Source of the DNA: Citrobacter youngae
Lineage (GTDB): Bacteria; Pseudomonadota; Gammaproteobacteria; Enterobacterales; Enterobacteriaceae
Direction of reading: 5' to 3'
Assembly: GCF_003818115.1 (NCBI RefSeq)
Contig: NZ_RPOI01000002.1
Coordinates: 25,175 to 89,174 of the forward strand
DNA length: 64,000 nt
Positions 1 through 9,336 of the stretch are shown piece by piece. A program made the translations under genes and the position numbers. Each line of letters opens with the position of its first letter. Positions within the stretch are counted from its first letter, which is position 1. Below the pieces are notes generated by a model. The model was not told where the DNA came from. It saw only the letters and a program-made list of their open reading frames with translations, and ran no database searches.

Positions 1-319
1 ATTTATATTCAATATTAAGAATTGCCAGATTTTTCTGTTCATTAAGGTACTGCATTCTCATACTGGCAATTTGCTGGAGGCTTTCAGGGGCCATCGTTAT
101 CTGTTGTGTGTTATAGCGACTACTCCGTAACTTGCCATCACGTATACATGACACTTCAATCTGCTGTTGTTGCGAGCTCACATCACAAGGCGATTCAACT
201 ATTGCGCCACGAAAATGGATAATCCCGCCAGGTGTGATTTGCTGCGCCGTTGCGGGGAAGATAAAAAAAGAAGTAACACATAAACTGGTACTTAAAATAC
301 GTTTTAATAAGGTGCTCAT
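1..319 (-). CDS. ymdA: YmdA family protein, 3' end cut by window edge
   Basis: The reverse strand reads ATG at 319 with an AGGAA ribosome site a few bases upstream, then 106 open codons to base 2; base 1 is T, so a stop codon could follow immediately and only two bases may be missing. The product begins MSTLLKRILSTSLC, a typical Sec signal peptide ending near ATAQQ, followed by a small domain with two cysteines (ESPCDV and VSCIRD) that looks like a minor fimbrial-type fold. It lies directly downstream of csgC in the same direction, as ymdA does in E. coli. Its function is unknown; a role linked to curli is only suggested by position. Confidence 0.75.
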   Translation of the reverse strand, partial: MSTLLKRILSTSLCVTSFFIFPATAQQITPGGIIHFRGAIVESPCDVSSQQQQIEVSCIRDGKLRSSRYNTQQITMAPESLQQIASMRMQYLNEQKNLAILNIEYK

Positions 320-470
320 AAGGGTTCCTCAATGATAAACCATCCTTGAGGGATCGAAGTGATCCTTCACCGCTGCGATTAACGACCAAATAAAAACGTT
401 TTCACGTCTCTATATTCATAGAACAGCACCGCTTTCCCAGCCACACCTTTAAAGCAAATACAGCAAAAAA

Positions 471-803
471 TCATGAGCGATTGCTTGAATCAGGCCACTG
501 CTGGGACAGATGCAATGACTGCCCATCCGAAACGGTAACGACAATGTTGACCGTATCTTCAGGTGAAATATTAAAGCTCAGTTTTGTTAATTCAATCGGC
601 CGATTAGCAGGGATCGACAGGCTTGTTTTCTGTTGCGTTTGGCTTTGCCCCCCCGACCCTTTACGTATGGCAAGAACTTGTACCTCGCACACGCAGGGTT
701 GCGATAATGTCACCTGCGGAATAATGGTATACATCTCACCTTGCTGGGTTGTATTAAAGGTTATTTGATTTGAAAGCGCGGCAATGAGTAATAGCGTATG
801 CAT
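471..803 (-). CDS. csgC: Curli assembly protein CsgC
   Basis: The 110-residue product matches E. coli CsgC in length and along its sequence (for example QITFNTTQQGEMYTIIP near the start and VTVSDGQSLHLSQQWP near the end). It has a cleavable N-terminal leader and a CVC motif, the CxC pair characteristic of this periplasmic immunoglobulin-like protein. CsgC is known to keep CsgA from forming amyloid in the periplasm. It is the third gene of csgBAC, 60 bases after csgA. Confidence 0.95.
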   Translation of the reverse strand: MHTLLLIAALSNQITFNTTQQGEMYTIIPQVTLSQPCVCEVQVLAIRKGSGGQSQTQQKTSLSIPANRPIELTKLSFNISPEDTVNIVVTVSDGQSLHLSQQWPDSSNRS

Positions 804-863
804 AATATGCTCCCGAAAAAAAACAGGGCTTTCGCCCTGTTTATTATCAGTTATAAAACTGAA

Positions 864-1313
864 TTAGTGCTGGTTAGCTGTCGCATTGTTGCCATAACCA
901 ACCTGCTGAATCAGAACATTCGAGTCAGATGCAGTCTGATTAACCACCGCACCGTTACGACCACCGAACTGAGTTACACTGATGTCAGCATTTTTTGCAT
1001 TCCACTGATTGATATCAGCGCTGTTCTGGAAGCCAGTCTGTTTCAGGCTAATGGTACTGTCATCAGCACCTTGCCCGACGGTAGCACCGTTACCATGTCC
1101 GTGTTGTGTGATGGTCACGTCTGATTTACGTGCATCACTTTGCAGCGCATTCGCAACGTTACTTGACCCATATTGGTAAATACTCAATGAAGAGTCCGGG
1201 CCATAATTACTACCGCCACCATGATGATTGCCGCCCCATTGCGGAACAACACCTGCCAGAGCACTGCCAGAAACTACGATTGCTGCGAATGCTGCCACTT
1301 TTAAAAGTTTCAT
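864..1313 (-). CDS. csgA: Major curlin subunit CsgA
   Basis: CsgA is the main structural protein of curli, secreted unfolded through CsgG and polymerised on the cell surface into amyloid fibres. The 149-residue product has a 20-residue signal peptide ending SALA, a Gly/His-rich N22-like segment that targets CsgG, and five imperfect repeats of the Ser-x5-Gln-x-Gly-x-Asn-x-Ala-x3-Gln type, beginning near SSLSIYQYG, SDVTITQHG, STISLKQTG, ADISVTQFG and SNVLIQQVG. The last residue is His, where E. coli has Tyr, and repeat 1 has Ser-Ser where E. coli has Gly-Gly. It lies 40 bases after csgB. Confidence 0.98.
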   Translation of the reverse strand: MKLLKVAAFAAIVVSGSALAGVVPQWGGNHHGGGSNYGPDSSLSIYQYGSSNVANALQSDARKSDVTITQHGHGNGATVGQGADDSTISLKQTGFQNSADINQWNAKNADISVTQFGGRNGAVVNQTASDSNVLIQQVGYGNNATANQH

Positions 1314-1353
1314 GGTAAACCCCCATCGGATTGATTTAAACGTCGTTTACGGA

Positions 1354-1809
1354 TTAGCGTTGAGTAACGCGAATTGCCATTTGCGACTGTCTCTGCACCA
1401 CAACTGCTGTTTTTTGTGTACCGTACTGGGTAATATTTGCTTTATTACCAGAACCTTTCTGGATAATCATCGCTGTATTACCGTAAGAACTTTGTTTAAT
1501 ACTCGCATCATTGGAGCTGCCCGTTTGATCAATATATGCAAAATTATATGATCCTGTCTGATCTGTTCTCGCCCGGTTACCTGAACCTTCTTGCGAAATG
1601 ACCGACAATAACTTGCTGCCCTCCTGGCGAGTATTTGCACTGTTAGCAGTGCCAACCTGACCAATAATGGCTGCCTGATTAAATGAAGACTTACTTAATT
1701 CATTTACCGCAAAGTTATATTCTGAATTAGCTAAATCATAACTGGTTGCGGATGCAATCCCAGGCACACCCAGTATTGTAAACATCATAAATAACAACTT
1801 GTTTTTCAT
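1354..1809 (-). CDS. csgB: Curlin nucleator CsgB
   Basis: CsgB is the surface-anchored minor curlin that nucleates CsgA polymerisation. The ATG at 1809 gives MKNKLLFMMF and 151 residues, the E. coli length; a longer in-frame start at 1836 adds nine residues not seen in the family. After the signal peptide come five curlin-type repeats (QVGTANSAN, QEGSGNRAR, QTGSSNDAS, QKGSGNKAN and so on) and the basic tail ending QSQMAIRVTQR that is typical of CsgB and needed for anchoring. It is the first gene of csgBAC, transcribed away from csgD. Confidence 0.97.
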   Translation of the reverse strand: MKNKLLFMMFTILGVPGIASATSYDLANSEYNFAVNELSKSSFNQAAIIGQVGTANSANTRQEGSKLLSVISQEGSGNRARTDQTGSYNFAYIDQTGSSNDASIKQSSYGNTAMIIQKGSGNKANITQYGTQKTAVVVQRQSQMAIRVTQR

Positions 1810-1933
1810 GCTGTCACCCTGGACCTGGTCGTACATGAAGTTAAATTAATTACCACTCAAATTGTTGTTAACATGACTTACATTTGTTAACGCCACGTTA
1901 CGATGAAGAGTATGTCCGTTGAAACATTTTAAA

Positions 1934-1944
1934 TAACTCACCCG
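1934..1944 (-). promoter_or_regulatory. CsgD-binding site of csgBAC
   Basis: On the reverse strand this reads CGGGTGAGTTA, the exact 11-base motif reported as the CsgD site upstream of the E. coli csgBA promoter. It lies 125 bases before the csgB start, compatible with an activator site near -50 and a 5' leader of about 75 bases. Confidence 0.8.
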
Positions 1945-2390
1945 CGAGTGGTATTTTGATATCCAGATTCACCCCAAAGTACTAATTAACAGTGAATAAC
2001 ACCGCTACAGGTATAGGTTTTATTTTTATTTCTCAATCAGAAATGAATTTCTATGCAGTCACTGAAAAAGTGCATTTTCCGCGATTTCAGGGCTTCGCAG
2101 CACCGTGTCGTGATAGTCATCGATGCAAGTCGTGACAAAGGTCAGTTTTTTCCTCTTAAAATTGTCCAACGTAAAGTGGGACAAAGAATTTAGAATTCAT
2201 TAGAAATCTAAAACTCGCTAATCATTAATTAAAACCTTATAAATCAATAAATTATTATAATTTGTATGATTTTTTAAATCTATGCAGTAACGGTAAAATG
2301 TACAACTTTCCTATCAAATCTAAACTCCAATAAAACCTAAAAATCACATTTTAATATATAATTTTACATCCTGTTACATGTTTAACACTT

Positions 2391-2569
2391 GCTTTAAGAT
2401 TTGTAATAGCTAGATTGAAATCAGTTGAAGTCCATTTGTTTTAATATTTTCACCCCTTTGGGTCGATATTTTATTTCTACACAGCAGTGCAGCATCTGTC
2501 AGTACTTCTGGTGCCTCTATTTTAGTAGAGACAGCTGTCAGGTGTGCGACTAAAAAGTGGAGTTTCATC
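2391..2569 (+). promoter_or_regulatory. csgD promoter and long 5' leader
   Basis: From about 2391 the sequence closely follows the E. coli csgD promoter and its approximately 147-base untranslated leader, including the blocks around ATTTGTAATAGCTAG (2400-2414) and CATCTGTCAGTACTTCTGG (2493-2511). In E. coli this leader is the target of several Hfq-dependent small RNAs such as OmrA/B, McaS and RprA. Conservation suggests the same control here; the exact start site is inferred. Confidence 0.7.
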
Positions 2570-3220
2570 ATGTTTAATGAAGTCCATAGCATTCATGGTC
2601 ATACATTATTGTTGATCACGAAACCTTCTTTGCAGGCAACTGCATTATTACAACATTTAAAACAATCACTGGCGCTAACCGGAAAACTACATAATATTCA
2701 ACGTTCTCTGGATGATATTTCCTCCAGCTGCATTGTTTTACTGGATATGATGGAGGCAGATAAAAAACTGATCCATTACTGGCAAGATAATTTGAGCAGA
2801 AAAAACAACAATATAAAGACGTTATTGTTGAATACCCCTGATGACTACCCTTATCGGGATATCGAAAACTGGCCACATATCAATGGCGTGTTTTACGCAA
2901 CTGAAGACGAACAGCGTGTTGTTAGCGGCTTGCAGGGTGTCTTACGCGGTGAATGTTACTTCACGCAAAAGCTTGCCAGTTATCTGATCACGCATTCTGG
3001 AAATTATCGTTATAACAGCACGGAATCAGCGCTGCTGACACACCGTGAAAAAGAGATACTTAATAAATTGCGTATCGGCGCCTCAAATATTGAAATCGCT
3101 CGCTCACTATTTATCAGTGAAAATACGGTAAAAACACATCTTTATAATCTTTTCAAAAAGATAGCTGTCAAAAATCGTACGCAGGCGGTCTCATGGGCCA
3201 ATGATAACCTCAGGCGATAA
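2570..3220 (+). CDS. csgD: Biofilm master regulator CsgD
   Basis: CsgD is the LuxR-family regulator that activates csgBAC and, via diguanylate cyclase AdrA, cellulose. The 216 residues, from [19 protein letters not shown], match E. coli length. An N-terminal receiver-like domain (about 1-145) keeps Asp59 in LLDM, and a C-terminal LuxR DNA-binding domain (about 153-214) contains the helix-turn-helix around [18 protein letters not shown] (173-190). It starts csgDEFG; csgE follows four bases after the stop. Its gene is a known target of MlrA, also encoded in this window. Confidence 0.98.
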   Translation: MFNEVHSIHGHTLLLITKPSLQATALLQHLKQSLALTGKLHNIQRSLDDISSSCIVLLDMMEADKKLIHYWQDNLSRKNNNIKTLLLNTPDDYPYRDIENWPHINGVFYATEDEQRVVSGLQGVLRGECYFTQKLASYLITHSGNYRYNSTESALLTHREKEILNKLRIGASNIEIARSLFISENTVKTHLYNLFKKIAVKNRTQAVSWANDNLRR

Positions 3221-3224
3221 AGCC

Positions 3225-3623
3225 ATGAAACGCTATTTGACCTGGATTGTGGCAGCAAATTTATTCTTTGCTGCCGGGAATTTGCACGCGGCTACAAGCG
3301 TAGAAGTGGAGGTTCCCGGACTGTTAACTGACCACACTGTCTCTTCAATCGGGCATGATTTTTATCGTGCATTTAGTGACAAGTGGGAAAGTGAGTACAC
3401 AGGAAATTTAACTATCAATGAAAGACCCAGTGCGCGTTGGGGAAGTTGGATCACCATAACGGTCAATCAGGACGTTATCTTCCAGACTTTTTTATTCCCC
3501 ACGAAAAGAGACTTCGACAAAATTGTCGTCTTCGCATTGGCACAAACTGAGGAAGCATTAAATCGCCGGCAAATAGATCAAACACTATTAAGCACGAGCG
3601 ATTTAGCGCGCGATGAATTCTAA
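3225..3623 (+). CDS. csgE: Curli secretion specificity factor CsgE
   Basis: CsgE is the periplasmic cap that guides CsgA to the CsgG pore. The ATG at 3225 ([15 protein letters not shown]) is chosen because it starts the signal peptide as in E. coli; an upstream in-frame ATG at 3201 lies inside csgD. The precursor has 132 residues, a leader ending near LHA, and the strongly conserved core from [18 protein letters not shown] to the acidic end ARDEF. It is translationally close to csgD, with four bases between. Confidence 0.97.
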   Translation: MKRYLTWIVAANLFFAAGNLHAATSVEVEVPGLLTDHTVSSIGHDFYRAFSDKWESEYTGNLTINERPSARWGSWITITVNQDVIFQTFLFPTKRDFDKIVVFALAQTEEALNRRQIDQTLLSTSDLARDEF

Positions 3624-3648
3624 AACATGATTTTGTCCGGAGGCTTTC

Positions 3649-4062
3649 ATGCGTGTCAAACATGCAGTGGTTTTGCTCATGCTAATTTCACCATTAAGTT
3701 GGGCCGGAAACATGACGTTCCAGTTCCGAAATCCAAACTTTGGTGGCAACCCGAATAACGGCGCTTTTTTGTTGAACAGCGCTCAGGCGCAGAACTCCTA
3801 TAAAGATCCGAGCTATAGCGATTACGGAATTGAAACACCGTCAGCGCTGGATAACTTTACTCAGGCGATTCAGTCACAAATTCTCGGCGGCCTGCTCACC
3901 AACATTAATACCGGTAAGCCGGGAAGAATGGTGACCAATGATTTTATCATTGATATCGCTAACCGGGACGGGCAGCTGCAATTGAATGTTACCGACAGGA
4001 AATCGGGAAAAACATCAACGATCGAAGTGTCGGGTTTACAAACACAGTCAACCGATTTCTAA
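3649..4062 (+). CDS. csgF: Curli assembly factor CsgF
   Basis: CsgF is exported through CsgG, sits at the pore mouth and couples secretion to CsgB nucleation. The 137-residue product has a signal peptide ending SWAG, the CsgG-binding N-terminus [17 protein letters not shown] and a C-terminal globular part ending QTQSTDF. A GGAGG ribosome site precedes the ATG. It is the third gene of csgDEFG. Confidence 0.97.
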   Translation: MRVKHAVVLLMLISPLSWAGNMTFQFRNPNFGGNPNNGAFLLNSAQAQNSYKDPSYSDYGIETPSALDNFTQAIQSQILGGLLTNINTGKPGRMVTNDFIIDIANRDGQLQLNVTDRKSGKTSTIEVSGLQTQSTDF

Positions 4063-4087
4063 GCCATAGCCACGAAAGGAAAAAATC

Positions 4088-4921
4088 ATGCAGCGCTTAC
4101 TTATAATGGTTGCAGTATTTTTACTCAGCGGATGCTTAACGTCCCCACCGCAAGAAGCCGCTAAACCGACATTAATGCCTCGCGCCCAAAGTTACAAAGA
4201 CTTGACGCATCTCCCGATGCCTACGGGTAAAATCTTTGTATCGGTTTACAATATCCAGGATGAAACTGGTCAGTTTAAACCTTATCCGGCAAGTAACTTC
4301 TCCACTGCCGTACCGCAAAGTGCCACGGCAATGCTGGTTACCGCACTGAAAGATTCGCGTTGGTTCGTCCCGCTGGAGCGTCAGGGATTACAGAACTTAC
4401 TGAACGAACGAAAAATCATCCGTGCGGCACAGGAAAACGGCACGGTTGCCATTAACAACCGAATTCCGCTGCAATCATTAACCGCAGCTAACGTGATGGT
4501 GGAAGGTTCAATCATCGGCTATGAAAGCAACGTTAAATCAGGTGGTGTCGGCGCGCGTTATTTCGGTATTGGTGCCGATACGCAATATCAACTCGACCAG
4601 ATAGCGGTAAACCTGCGCGTAGTTAACGTCAGTACCGGTGAGATCCTTTCTTCGGTCAATACCAGTAAAACCATCCTGTCTTATGAAGTGCAGGCAGGGG
4701 TATTCCGTTTCATTGACTACCAACGGCTTCTGGAAGGGGAAATTGGTTATACCTCTAACGAACCGGTCATGCTTTGCCTGATGTCAGCCATTGAAACTGG
4801 CGTTATCTTCCTGATAAATGACGGTATCGATCGCGGCTTGTGGGATTTGCAGGATAAGAAACAAGTTGATAACGACATTCTGGTCAAATACCGCCATATG
4901 TCGGTACCTCCAGAGTCCTGA
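4088..4921 (+). CDS. csgG: Curli secretion channel lipoprotein CsgG
   Basis: CsgG forms the nonameric outer-membrane pore through which curlins leave. The 277-residue product is the E. coli length and carries a lipobox LLSGC with the acylated cysteine at position 16, followed by the CsgG/HfaB domain. The constriction region around FKPYPASNFSTAVPQSA and the transmembrane hairpins are well conserved. Last gene of csgDEFG, followed by a strong terminator. Confidence 0.98.
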   Translation: MQRLLIMVAVFLLSGCLTSPPQEAAKPTLMPRAQSYKDLTHLPMPTGKIFVSVYNIQDETGQFKPYPASNFSTAVPQSATAMLVTALKDSRWFVPLERQGLQNLLNERKIIRAAQENGTVAINNRIPLQSLTAANVMVEGSIIGYESNVKSGGVGARYFGIGADTQYQLDQIAVNLRVVNVSTGEILSSVNTSKTILSYEVQAGVFRFIDYQRLLEGEIGYTSNEPVMLCLMSAIETGVIFLINDGIDRGLWDLQDKKQVDNDILVKYRHMSVPPES

Positions 4922-4936
4922 TACTAAAAAGAGAAT

Positions 4937-4968
4937 AAAAAGCGTGAGAGGGCCCTCACGCTTTTTTT
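4937..4968. terminator. Bidirectional terminator between csgG and ycdZ
   Basis: AGCGTGAG (4941-4948) pairs with CTCACGCT (4955-4962) around a six-base loop, with A and T runs extending the stem on both sides. It can therefore stop csgDEFG on the + strand and ycdZ on the - strand, whose stop codon it touches. Confidence 0.9.
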
Positions 4969-5449
4969 ATTTACTGGTCAGCGTGGATGAAGCCGGGTTT
5001 TCGCGACGTGATGCCAGCCACAATCCGCTGTTTTTCATCGCATAGCCGAATACCAGACCTAGCGCCAGAGACGGCACAACCAGTTGCCAATCCCCTTGCC
5101 CTGCAAACGTTGCGCATGCGCCAATAAACGTGCCTGGCACAAATGAAAGCAGCCATTGCTTTGCCTGGATACACATCATAAATGCGACAATTCCCGTCAT
5201 GACATAGCCAAGGATGTCCATATGTGGGGCAAGTGCACTACCATTAATAATCACCAACGCCCACACCACACCGCTTAGCAGCGTACACGCCGAGATCCAC
5301 AGCCCTTTCAGTCCACCTTGTGGGCAGGCAAAATAGGCTGTACAGCCCAGGAAGCCAGCCCAACTGAGTAAACCAAGAGAAACGGCCACCCATCCCCAGA
5401 GTCCGGAGAGAATGCCCGTTGTGATTGCAATAGAGAGAAGTATGTTCAT
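4967..5449 (-). CDS. ycdZ: DUF1097 inner-membrane protein YcdZ
   Basis: The ATG at 5449 gives MNILLSIAITTGILSGLWG, matching the E. coli start; an upstream ATG at 5497 would add 16 unsupported residues. The 160-residue product is almost entirely hydrophobic, with about five membrane segments, and keeps the WGWVAVSLGLLSWAGFLGC and CAYF-like cores of the DUF1097 family. Its function is unknown. It lies convergent to csgG and upstream (in gene order) of ycdY-ycdX-ghrA, all on the same strand. Confidence 0.88.
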   Translation of the reverse strand: MNILLSIAITTGILSGLWGWVAVSLGLLSWAGFLGCTAYFACPQGGLKGLWISACTLLSGVVWALVIINGSALAPHMDILGYVMTGIVAFMMCIQAKQWLLSFVPGTFIGACATFAGQGDWQLVVPSLALGLVFGYAMKNSGLWLASRRENPASSTLTSK

Positions 5450-5550
5450 GCCGCGCATCTTAGCAGAAAAACGGCATGGTAATGAGATCGTGCACACAAT
5501 TCATGCAATATGATGAATTGCGTTGCAGTATATAGTGACTTAAATCACAT

Positions 5551-6105
5551 TTATTCGTCTGTATCTTCCTGTAATTCATCCCACATTGCACTAATTGCAT
5601 CGCGCGTCAGTGGCGCCATAGTTCGCCAGAAAGCGGTATTCGCATGCGCCTCAACTTTACCAAGGAACGTGTCGCACCAGGGAAGCAGGTAGTCAACAAA
5701 CAAGGTTTCCAGTGCTTCACTCTCATCTTCTGCGGACTGGTCTTCAAGCCAGGATGCCGCCAGCAACAAGGTACCAATATGATCGGCAGGTGTATCCGCC
5801 AGCGGCATTCCACGCGCAGACAGGAATGCACGAACATCCGCTTCCTTCGCCCCTTCTACCCAGGCGCTACGATAAGGCGGCACTGAACACTCTTTCCCGA
5901 CAAACAGCGCGTTGTAATCTGCAGCAAGCTGGGGCATATCACAGCTTTTCTGCAAACGGGCCAACAGCTCATCCTGTTCCAGTGGCCAGTTAGCAGACAG
6001 TTTACCTTCGCTAATCAAGGTAAACAGGGGAACCAGTAAAGGGTCCTGCGGTTGGCGGTAAAACAGCGAGCCCAGTACACGGCACAGGATAGAAAACTCG
6101 TTCAT
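5551..6105 (-). CDS. ycdY: TorD-family chaperone YcdY
   Basis: YcdY belongs to the TorD/DmsD family of redox-enzyme chaperones; in E. coli it was shown to stimulate the zinc phosphatase YcdX, and both affect swarming. The 184-residue product is helical and keeps conserved family elements such as LGSLFYRQP, the YNALFVG stretch and the segment EDESEALETLFVDYLLPW. It lies 23 bases after ycdX on the same strand, consistent with co-transcription. Confidence 0.92.
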   Translation of the reverse strand: MNEFSILCRVLGSLFYRQPQDPLLVPLFTLISEGKLSANWPLEQDELLARLQKSCDMPQLAADYNALFVGKECSVPPYRSAWVEGAKEADVRAFLSARGMPLADTPADHIGTLLLAASWLEDQSAEDESEALETLFVDYLLPWCDTFLGKVEAHANTAFWRTMAPLTRDAISAMWDELQEDTDE

Positions 6106-6128
6106 TGATATATTCCAGTTAGTAACAA

Positions 6129-6944
<816 letters not shown>

Positions 6945-6982
6945 TTAGTCGAAACCCGGCGCTGGCCGGGTTGACATTGATA

Positions 6983-7921
6983 TCAGTAACCCCGAACGCG
7001 ATCGACCTGACCGGTAACCGCTTTTCCACTTTCCAGGCTCAGGATTGTACGAGAAATATAATCCACCGCTTCCGCTGGGCGCGTTACCGCAGCAATGTGC
7101 GGCGTCATCGCCACACGCGGGTGTTTCCACAATGGGTTGTCTTCCGGTAGCGGTTCTCGGCTATAGACATCCAGCATCGCACCTTTCAGTTTTCCGCTAT
7201 CCAACGATGCCAGAAGATCGTCTTCATTGAGATGAACACCACGCGCCAGGTTCAACACATAGGCTCCATCCTGTAATTGATTCAACAGTCCGGCATTAAT
7301 AATGCCTACCGTTTCTGCCGTATTGGGCAGAAGATTAATCAGCACACGCGTCTGGCTTAAAAATGCACTCAATTCTTCGGTGCCCGCAAAACTTTCCACA
7401 CCAGGCCAGGATTTACGGGTACGGCTCCAACAACGCAGTGGGAACCCCCATGCCTGCAGGCTCTCTGCCACTTTAGCCCCTAATACACCGGCCCCCATGA
7501 TGCTGATGGTAAATTCATCACGGGTATACTCTTGCAACGGCTGCCACTTCGCCTGGGATTTTAATGCCTGATAGTCATCAAAGCGGCGGAACCAGTGCAA
7601 CACCTGACTCACCGCATACTCCTGCATTTGCAGACCCATACCGGTATCTTCCAGACGGAAAAGTGGAATCGAGGTATCCAGCATCTCCGGGTGTGCTTTA
7701 AGCTTACTGAGGATGGAGTCCACTCCGGCTCCCAATGCAAAGACAGCTTTTAACTTTCGCCCTGCCAGCATTTCAACCGGAGGATGCCAGACCAGCGCAT
7801 AGTCGGCATGGGCATTATCACCCGCTTTCCACTCGCGAACGTTAGCGCCAGGGATGGCTTTCGTCAGCGCCTTTACCCACCAGGCCGTATCAAATGTAGG
7901 GTGATAGAAAATTATTTCCAT
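6983..7921 (-). CDS. ghrA: Glyoxylate/hydroxypyruvate reductase A
   Basis: NAD(P)H-dependent reduction of glyoxylate to glycolate and hydroxypyruvate to glycerate. The 312 residues match E. coli GhrA. The D-2-hydroxyacid dehydrogenase fold is seen in the Rossmann motif GAGVLG (143-148) and the catalytic set Arg227 (NLARGVH), Glu256 (REPLP) and His275 (TPHIAA). It is the most upstream gene of the ghrA-ycdXYZ group and is divergent from tRNA-Ser. Confidence 0.96.
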   Translation of the reverse strand: MEIIFYHPTFDTAWWVKALTKAIPGANVREWKAGDNAHADYALVWHPPVEMLAGRKLKAVFALGAGVDSILSKLKAHPEMLDTSIPLFRLEDTGMGLQMQEYAVSQVLHWFRRFDDYQALKSQAKWQPLQEYTRDEFTISIMGAGVLGAKVAESLQAWGFPLRCWSRTRKSWPGVESFAGTEELSAFLSQTRVLINLLPNTAETVGIINAGLLNQLQDGAYVLNLARGVHLNEDDLLASLDSGKLKGAMLDVYSREPLPEDNPLWKHPRVAMTPHIAAVTRPAEAVDYISRTILSLESGKAVTGQVDRVRGY

Positions 7922-8093
7922 ATTGTCTCCTGAACATTGTTATGCGGAACATTCTCGCACTTATTATCATCATTTTCCGAGGGAACATCAGATTAGCAAA
8001 TTTCAGAGTGCTGGCAAAAAAAACAATTCCCGCTCATTTAAGCCCCATGTTGCTTGAAGTTTGTGTAAATGCACGTTTTTTTGAAAAAGTAGA

Positions 8094-8123
8094 TTGACGC
8101 CGGGGCGGTATTTCCCCTACATT
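8094..8123 (+). promoter_or_regulatory. tRNA-Ser promoter
   Basis: TTGACG (8094-8099) and TACATT (8118-8123) are separated by 18 bases and followed by a GC-rich discriminator (GCGCCC), the pattern of stable-RNA promoters under stringent control. The predicted start is near 8130, leaving a leader of about 28 bases before the tRNA. Confidence 0.65.
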
Positions 8124-8157
8124 AGCGCCCGTTCCAGCAGTACAGGAACAACAATAT

Positions 8158-8245
8158 GGTGAGGTGTCCGAGTGGCTGAAGGAGCACGCCTGGAAAGTGT
8201 GTATACGGCAACGTATCCGGGGTTCGAATCCCCGCCTCACCGCCA
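8158..8245 (+). tRNA. serX: tRNA-Ser (anticodon GGA)
   Basis: An 88-base tRNA with encoded CCA end. The acceptor stem GGTGAGG pairs with CCTCACC; the anticodon loop CTGGAAA holds GGA at 8192-8194, reading UCC and UCU; a long variable arm and a GGTTCGAATCC T-arm are typical of serine tRNAs. It lies next to ghrA as serX does in E. coli, but the gene on its other side (yegS) is not its E. coli neighbour. Confidence 0.97.
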
Positions 8246-8257
8246 TATTCGAGAAAG

Positions 8258-8285
8258 AGCTCGTACGCATGTACGGGCTTTTTTT
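8258..8285 (+). terminator. Terminator of tRNA-Ser
   Basis: AGCTCGTAC (8258-8266) pairs with GTACGGGCT (8271-8279, one G-U pair) around a GCAT loop, followed by seven T residues. Confidence 0.88.
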
Positions 8286-8415
8286 CGCCTCTGTCCCATA
8301 CAGACTATCAACCGCCCTCAGAACCCGTCGATGGATCTTCGCTTTCAGTCAGTTCCTACGCCATATATGCATTCCTGACATACACTAGTTAAAACGATAA
8401 AAGTGAGGCAACAGG

Positions 8416-9315
8416 ATGATAGCATTCCCGGCCAGCTTACTGATCCTGAATGGAAAAAGTGCTGATAACCTTCCCCTGCGTGACGCTATCGCTCAACTGC
8501 GCAATGAGAGTGTCGAAATCCATGTTCGCGTGACCTGGGAAAAAGGCGATGCACAACGTTACGTTGATGAAGCGCTCCGGTTGGGCGTAGCAACGGTGAT
8601 TGCCGGCGGTGGTGACGGTACCATCAACGAAGTATCCACTGCGCTGATCCACTGTCAGGGGGAGAATGTTCCGGCGCTCGGGATTTTGCCATTGGGAACG
8701 GCAAATGATTTTGCTACCAGCGTTGGCATTCCTGAAGCGCTGGACAAGGCATTAAAGCTGGCCATTGCCGGGAATTCGGTAGAGATTGATATGGTGCAGG
8801 TCAACGATAAAACCTGCTTTATCAATATGGCGACAGGAGGGTTCGGTACTCGGATCACTACCGAAACACCGGAGAAACTCAAAGCCGCCCTTGGCGGTGT
8901 GTCGTACTTTATTCACGGGTTAATGCGCATGGATACGCTGAAGCCAGACAGTTGCGAAATTCGCGGCGAAAACTTTCACTGGCAGGGGGACGCGCTGGTG
9001 ATTGGTATTGGCAATGGGCGTCAGGCCGGTGGTGGACAGCAACTTTGCCCGACAGCGCTCATTAATGACGGCCTGCTGCAACTGCGAATCTTTACCGGTG
9101 AGGAGCTGATTCCGGCACTGCTATCGGCGATAACTCAGTCCGAAGACAATCCGAATATCATTGATGGCACATCATCATGGTTTGATATCCGTGCGCCACA
9201 TGAAATTACCTTCAATCTGGATGGAGAACCGCTCAGCGGGCAAGAGTTTCATGTTGAAATCCTGCCTGCAGCCCTGCGCTGCAGGCTACCGCCGGGTTGC
9301 CCATTATTGCGCTAA
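8416..9315 (+). CDS. yegS: Lipid kinase YegS
   Basis: A DAG-kinase-like catalytic domain protein; E. coli YegS phosphorylates phosphatidylglycerol in vitro. The 299-residue product has the nucleotide-binding GGGDGT motif at 64-69, the [10 protein letters not shown] loop and the C-terminal beta-sandwich ending PPGCPLLR. The ATG at 8416 follows GTGAGGC at a normal distance. The 170 bases between it and tRNA-Ser hold only the tRNA terminator and an unremarkable promoter region. Confidence 0.95.
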   Translation: MIAFPASLLILNGKSADNLPLRDAIAQLRNESVEIHVRVTWEKGDAQRYVDEALRLGVATVIAGGGDGTINEVSTALIHCQGENVPALGILPLGTANDFATSVGIPEALDKALKLAIAGNSVEIDMVQVNDKTCFINMATGGFGTRITTETPEKLKAALGGVSYFIHGLMRMDTLKPDSCEIRGENFHWQGDALVIGIGNGRQAGGGQQLCPTALINDGLLQLRIFTGEELIPALLSAITQSEDNPNIIDGTSSWFDIRAPHEITFNLDGEPLSGQEFHVEILPAALRCRLPPGCPLLR

Positions 9316-9336
9316 TCCGACGGCACTCTACTGACA

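Larger units (their letters stand above)
1810..2569. promoter_or_regulatory. Divergent csgBAC / csgDEFG control region
   Basis: These 760 bases hold no credible gene. The length is close to that of the large csgD-csgB intergenic region of E. coli, known for binding IHF, OmpR, H-NS, CpxR, MlrA and CsgD. Most of it is strongly AT-rich, with tracts such as those at 2220-2420. The parts next to csgB (CsgD site) and next to csgD (leader) are recognisably conserved. The middle, about 2040-2165, is clearly richer in GC and I recognise nothing in it. Confidence 0.85.

Noticed and set aside
2410..2592. 60-codon open frame antisense to the csgD leader
   Set aside because: Covers the conserved untranslated leader and promoter; no ribosome site.
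8158..8415. Integrated element or attachment site at tRNA-Ser
   Set aside because: No integrase gene and no second copy of the tRNA 3' end are visible within the window.
8246..8415. CyaR small RNA upstream of yegS
   Set aside because: The conserved CyaR seed and terminator sequence are not present in this interval.
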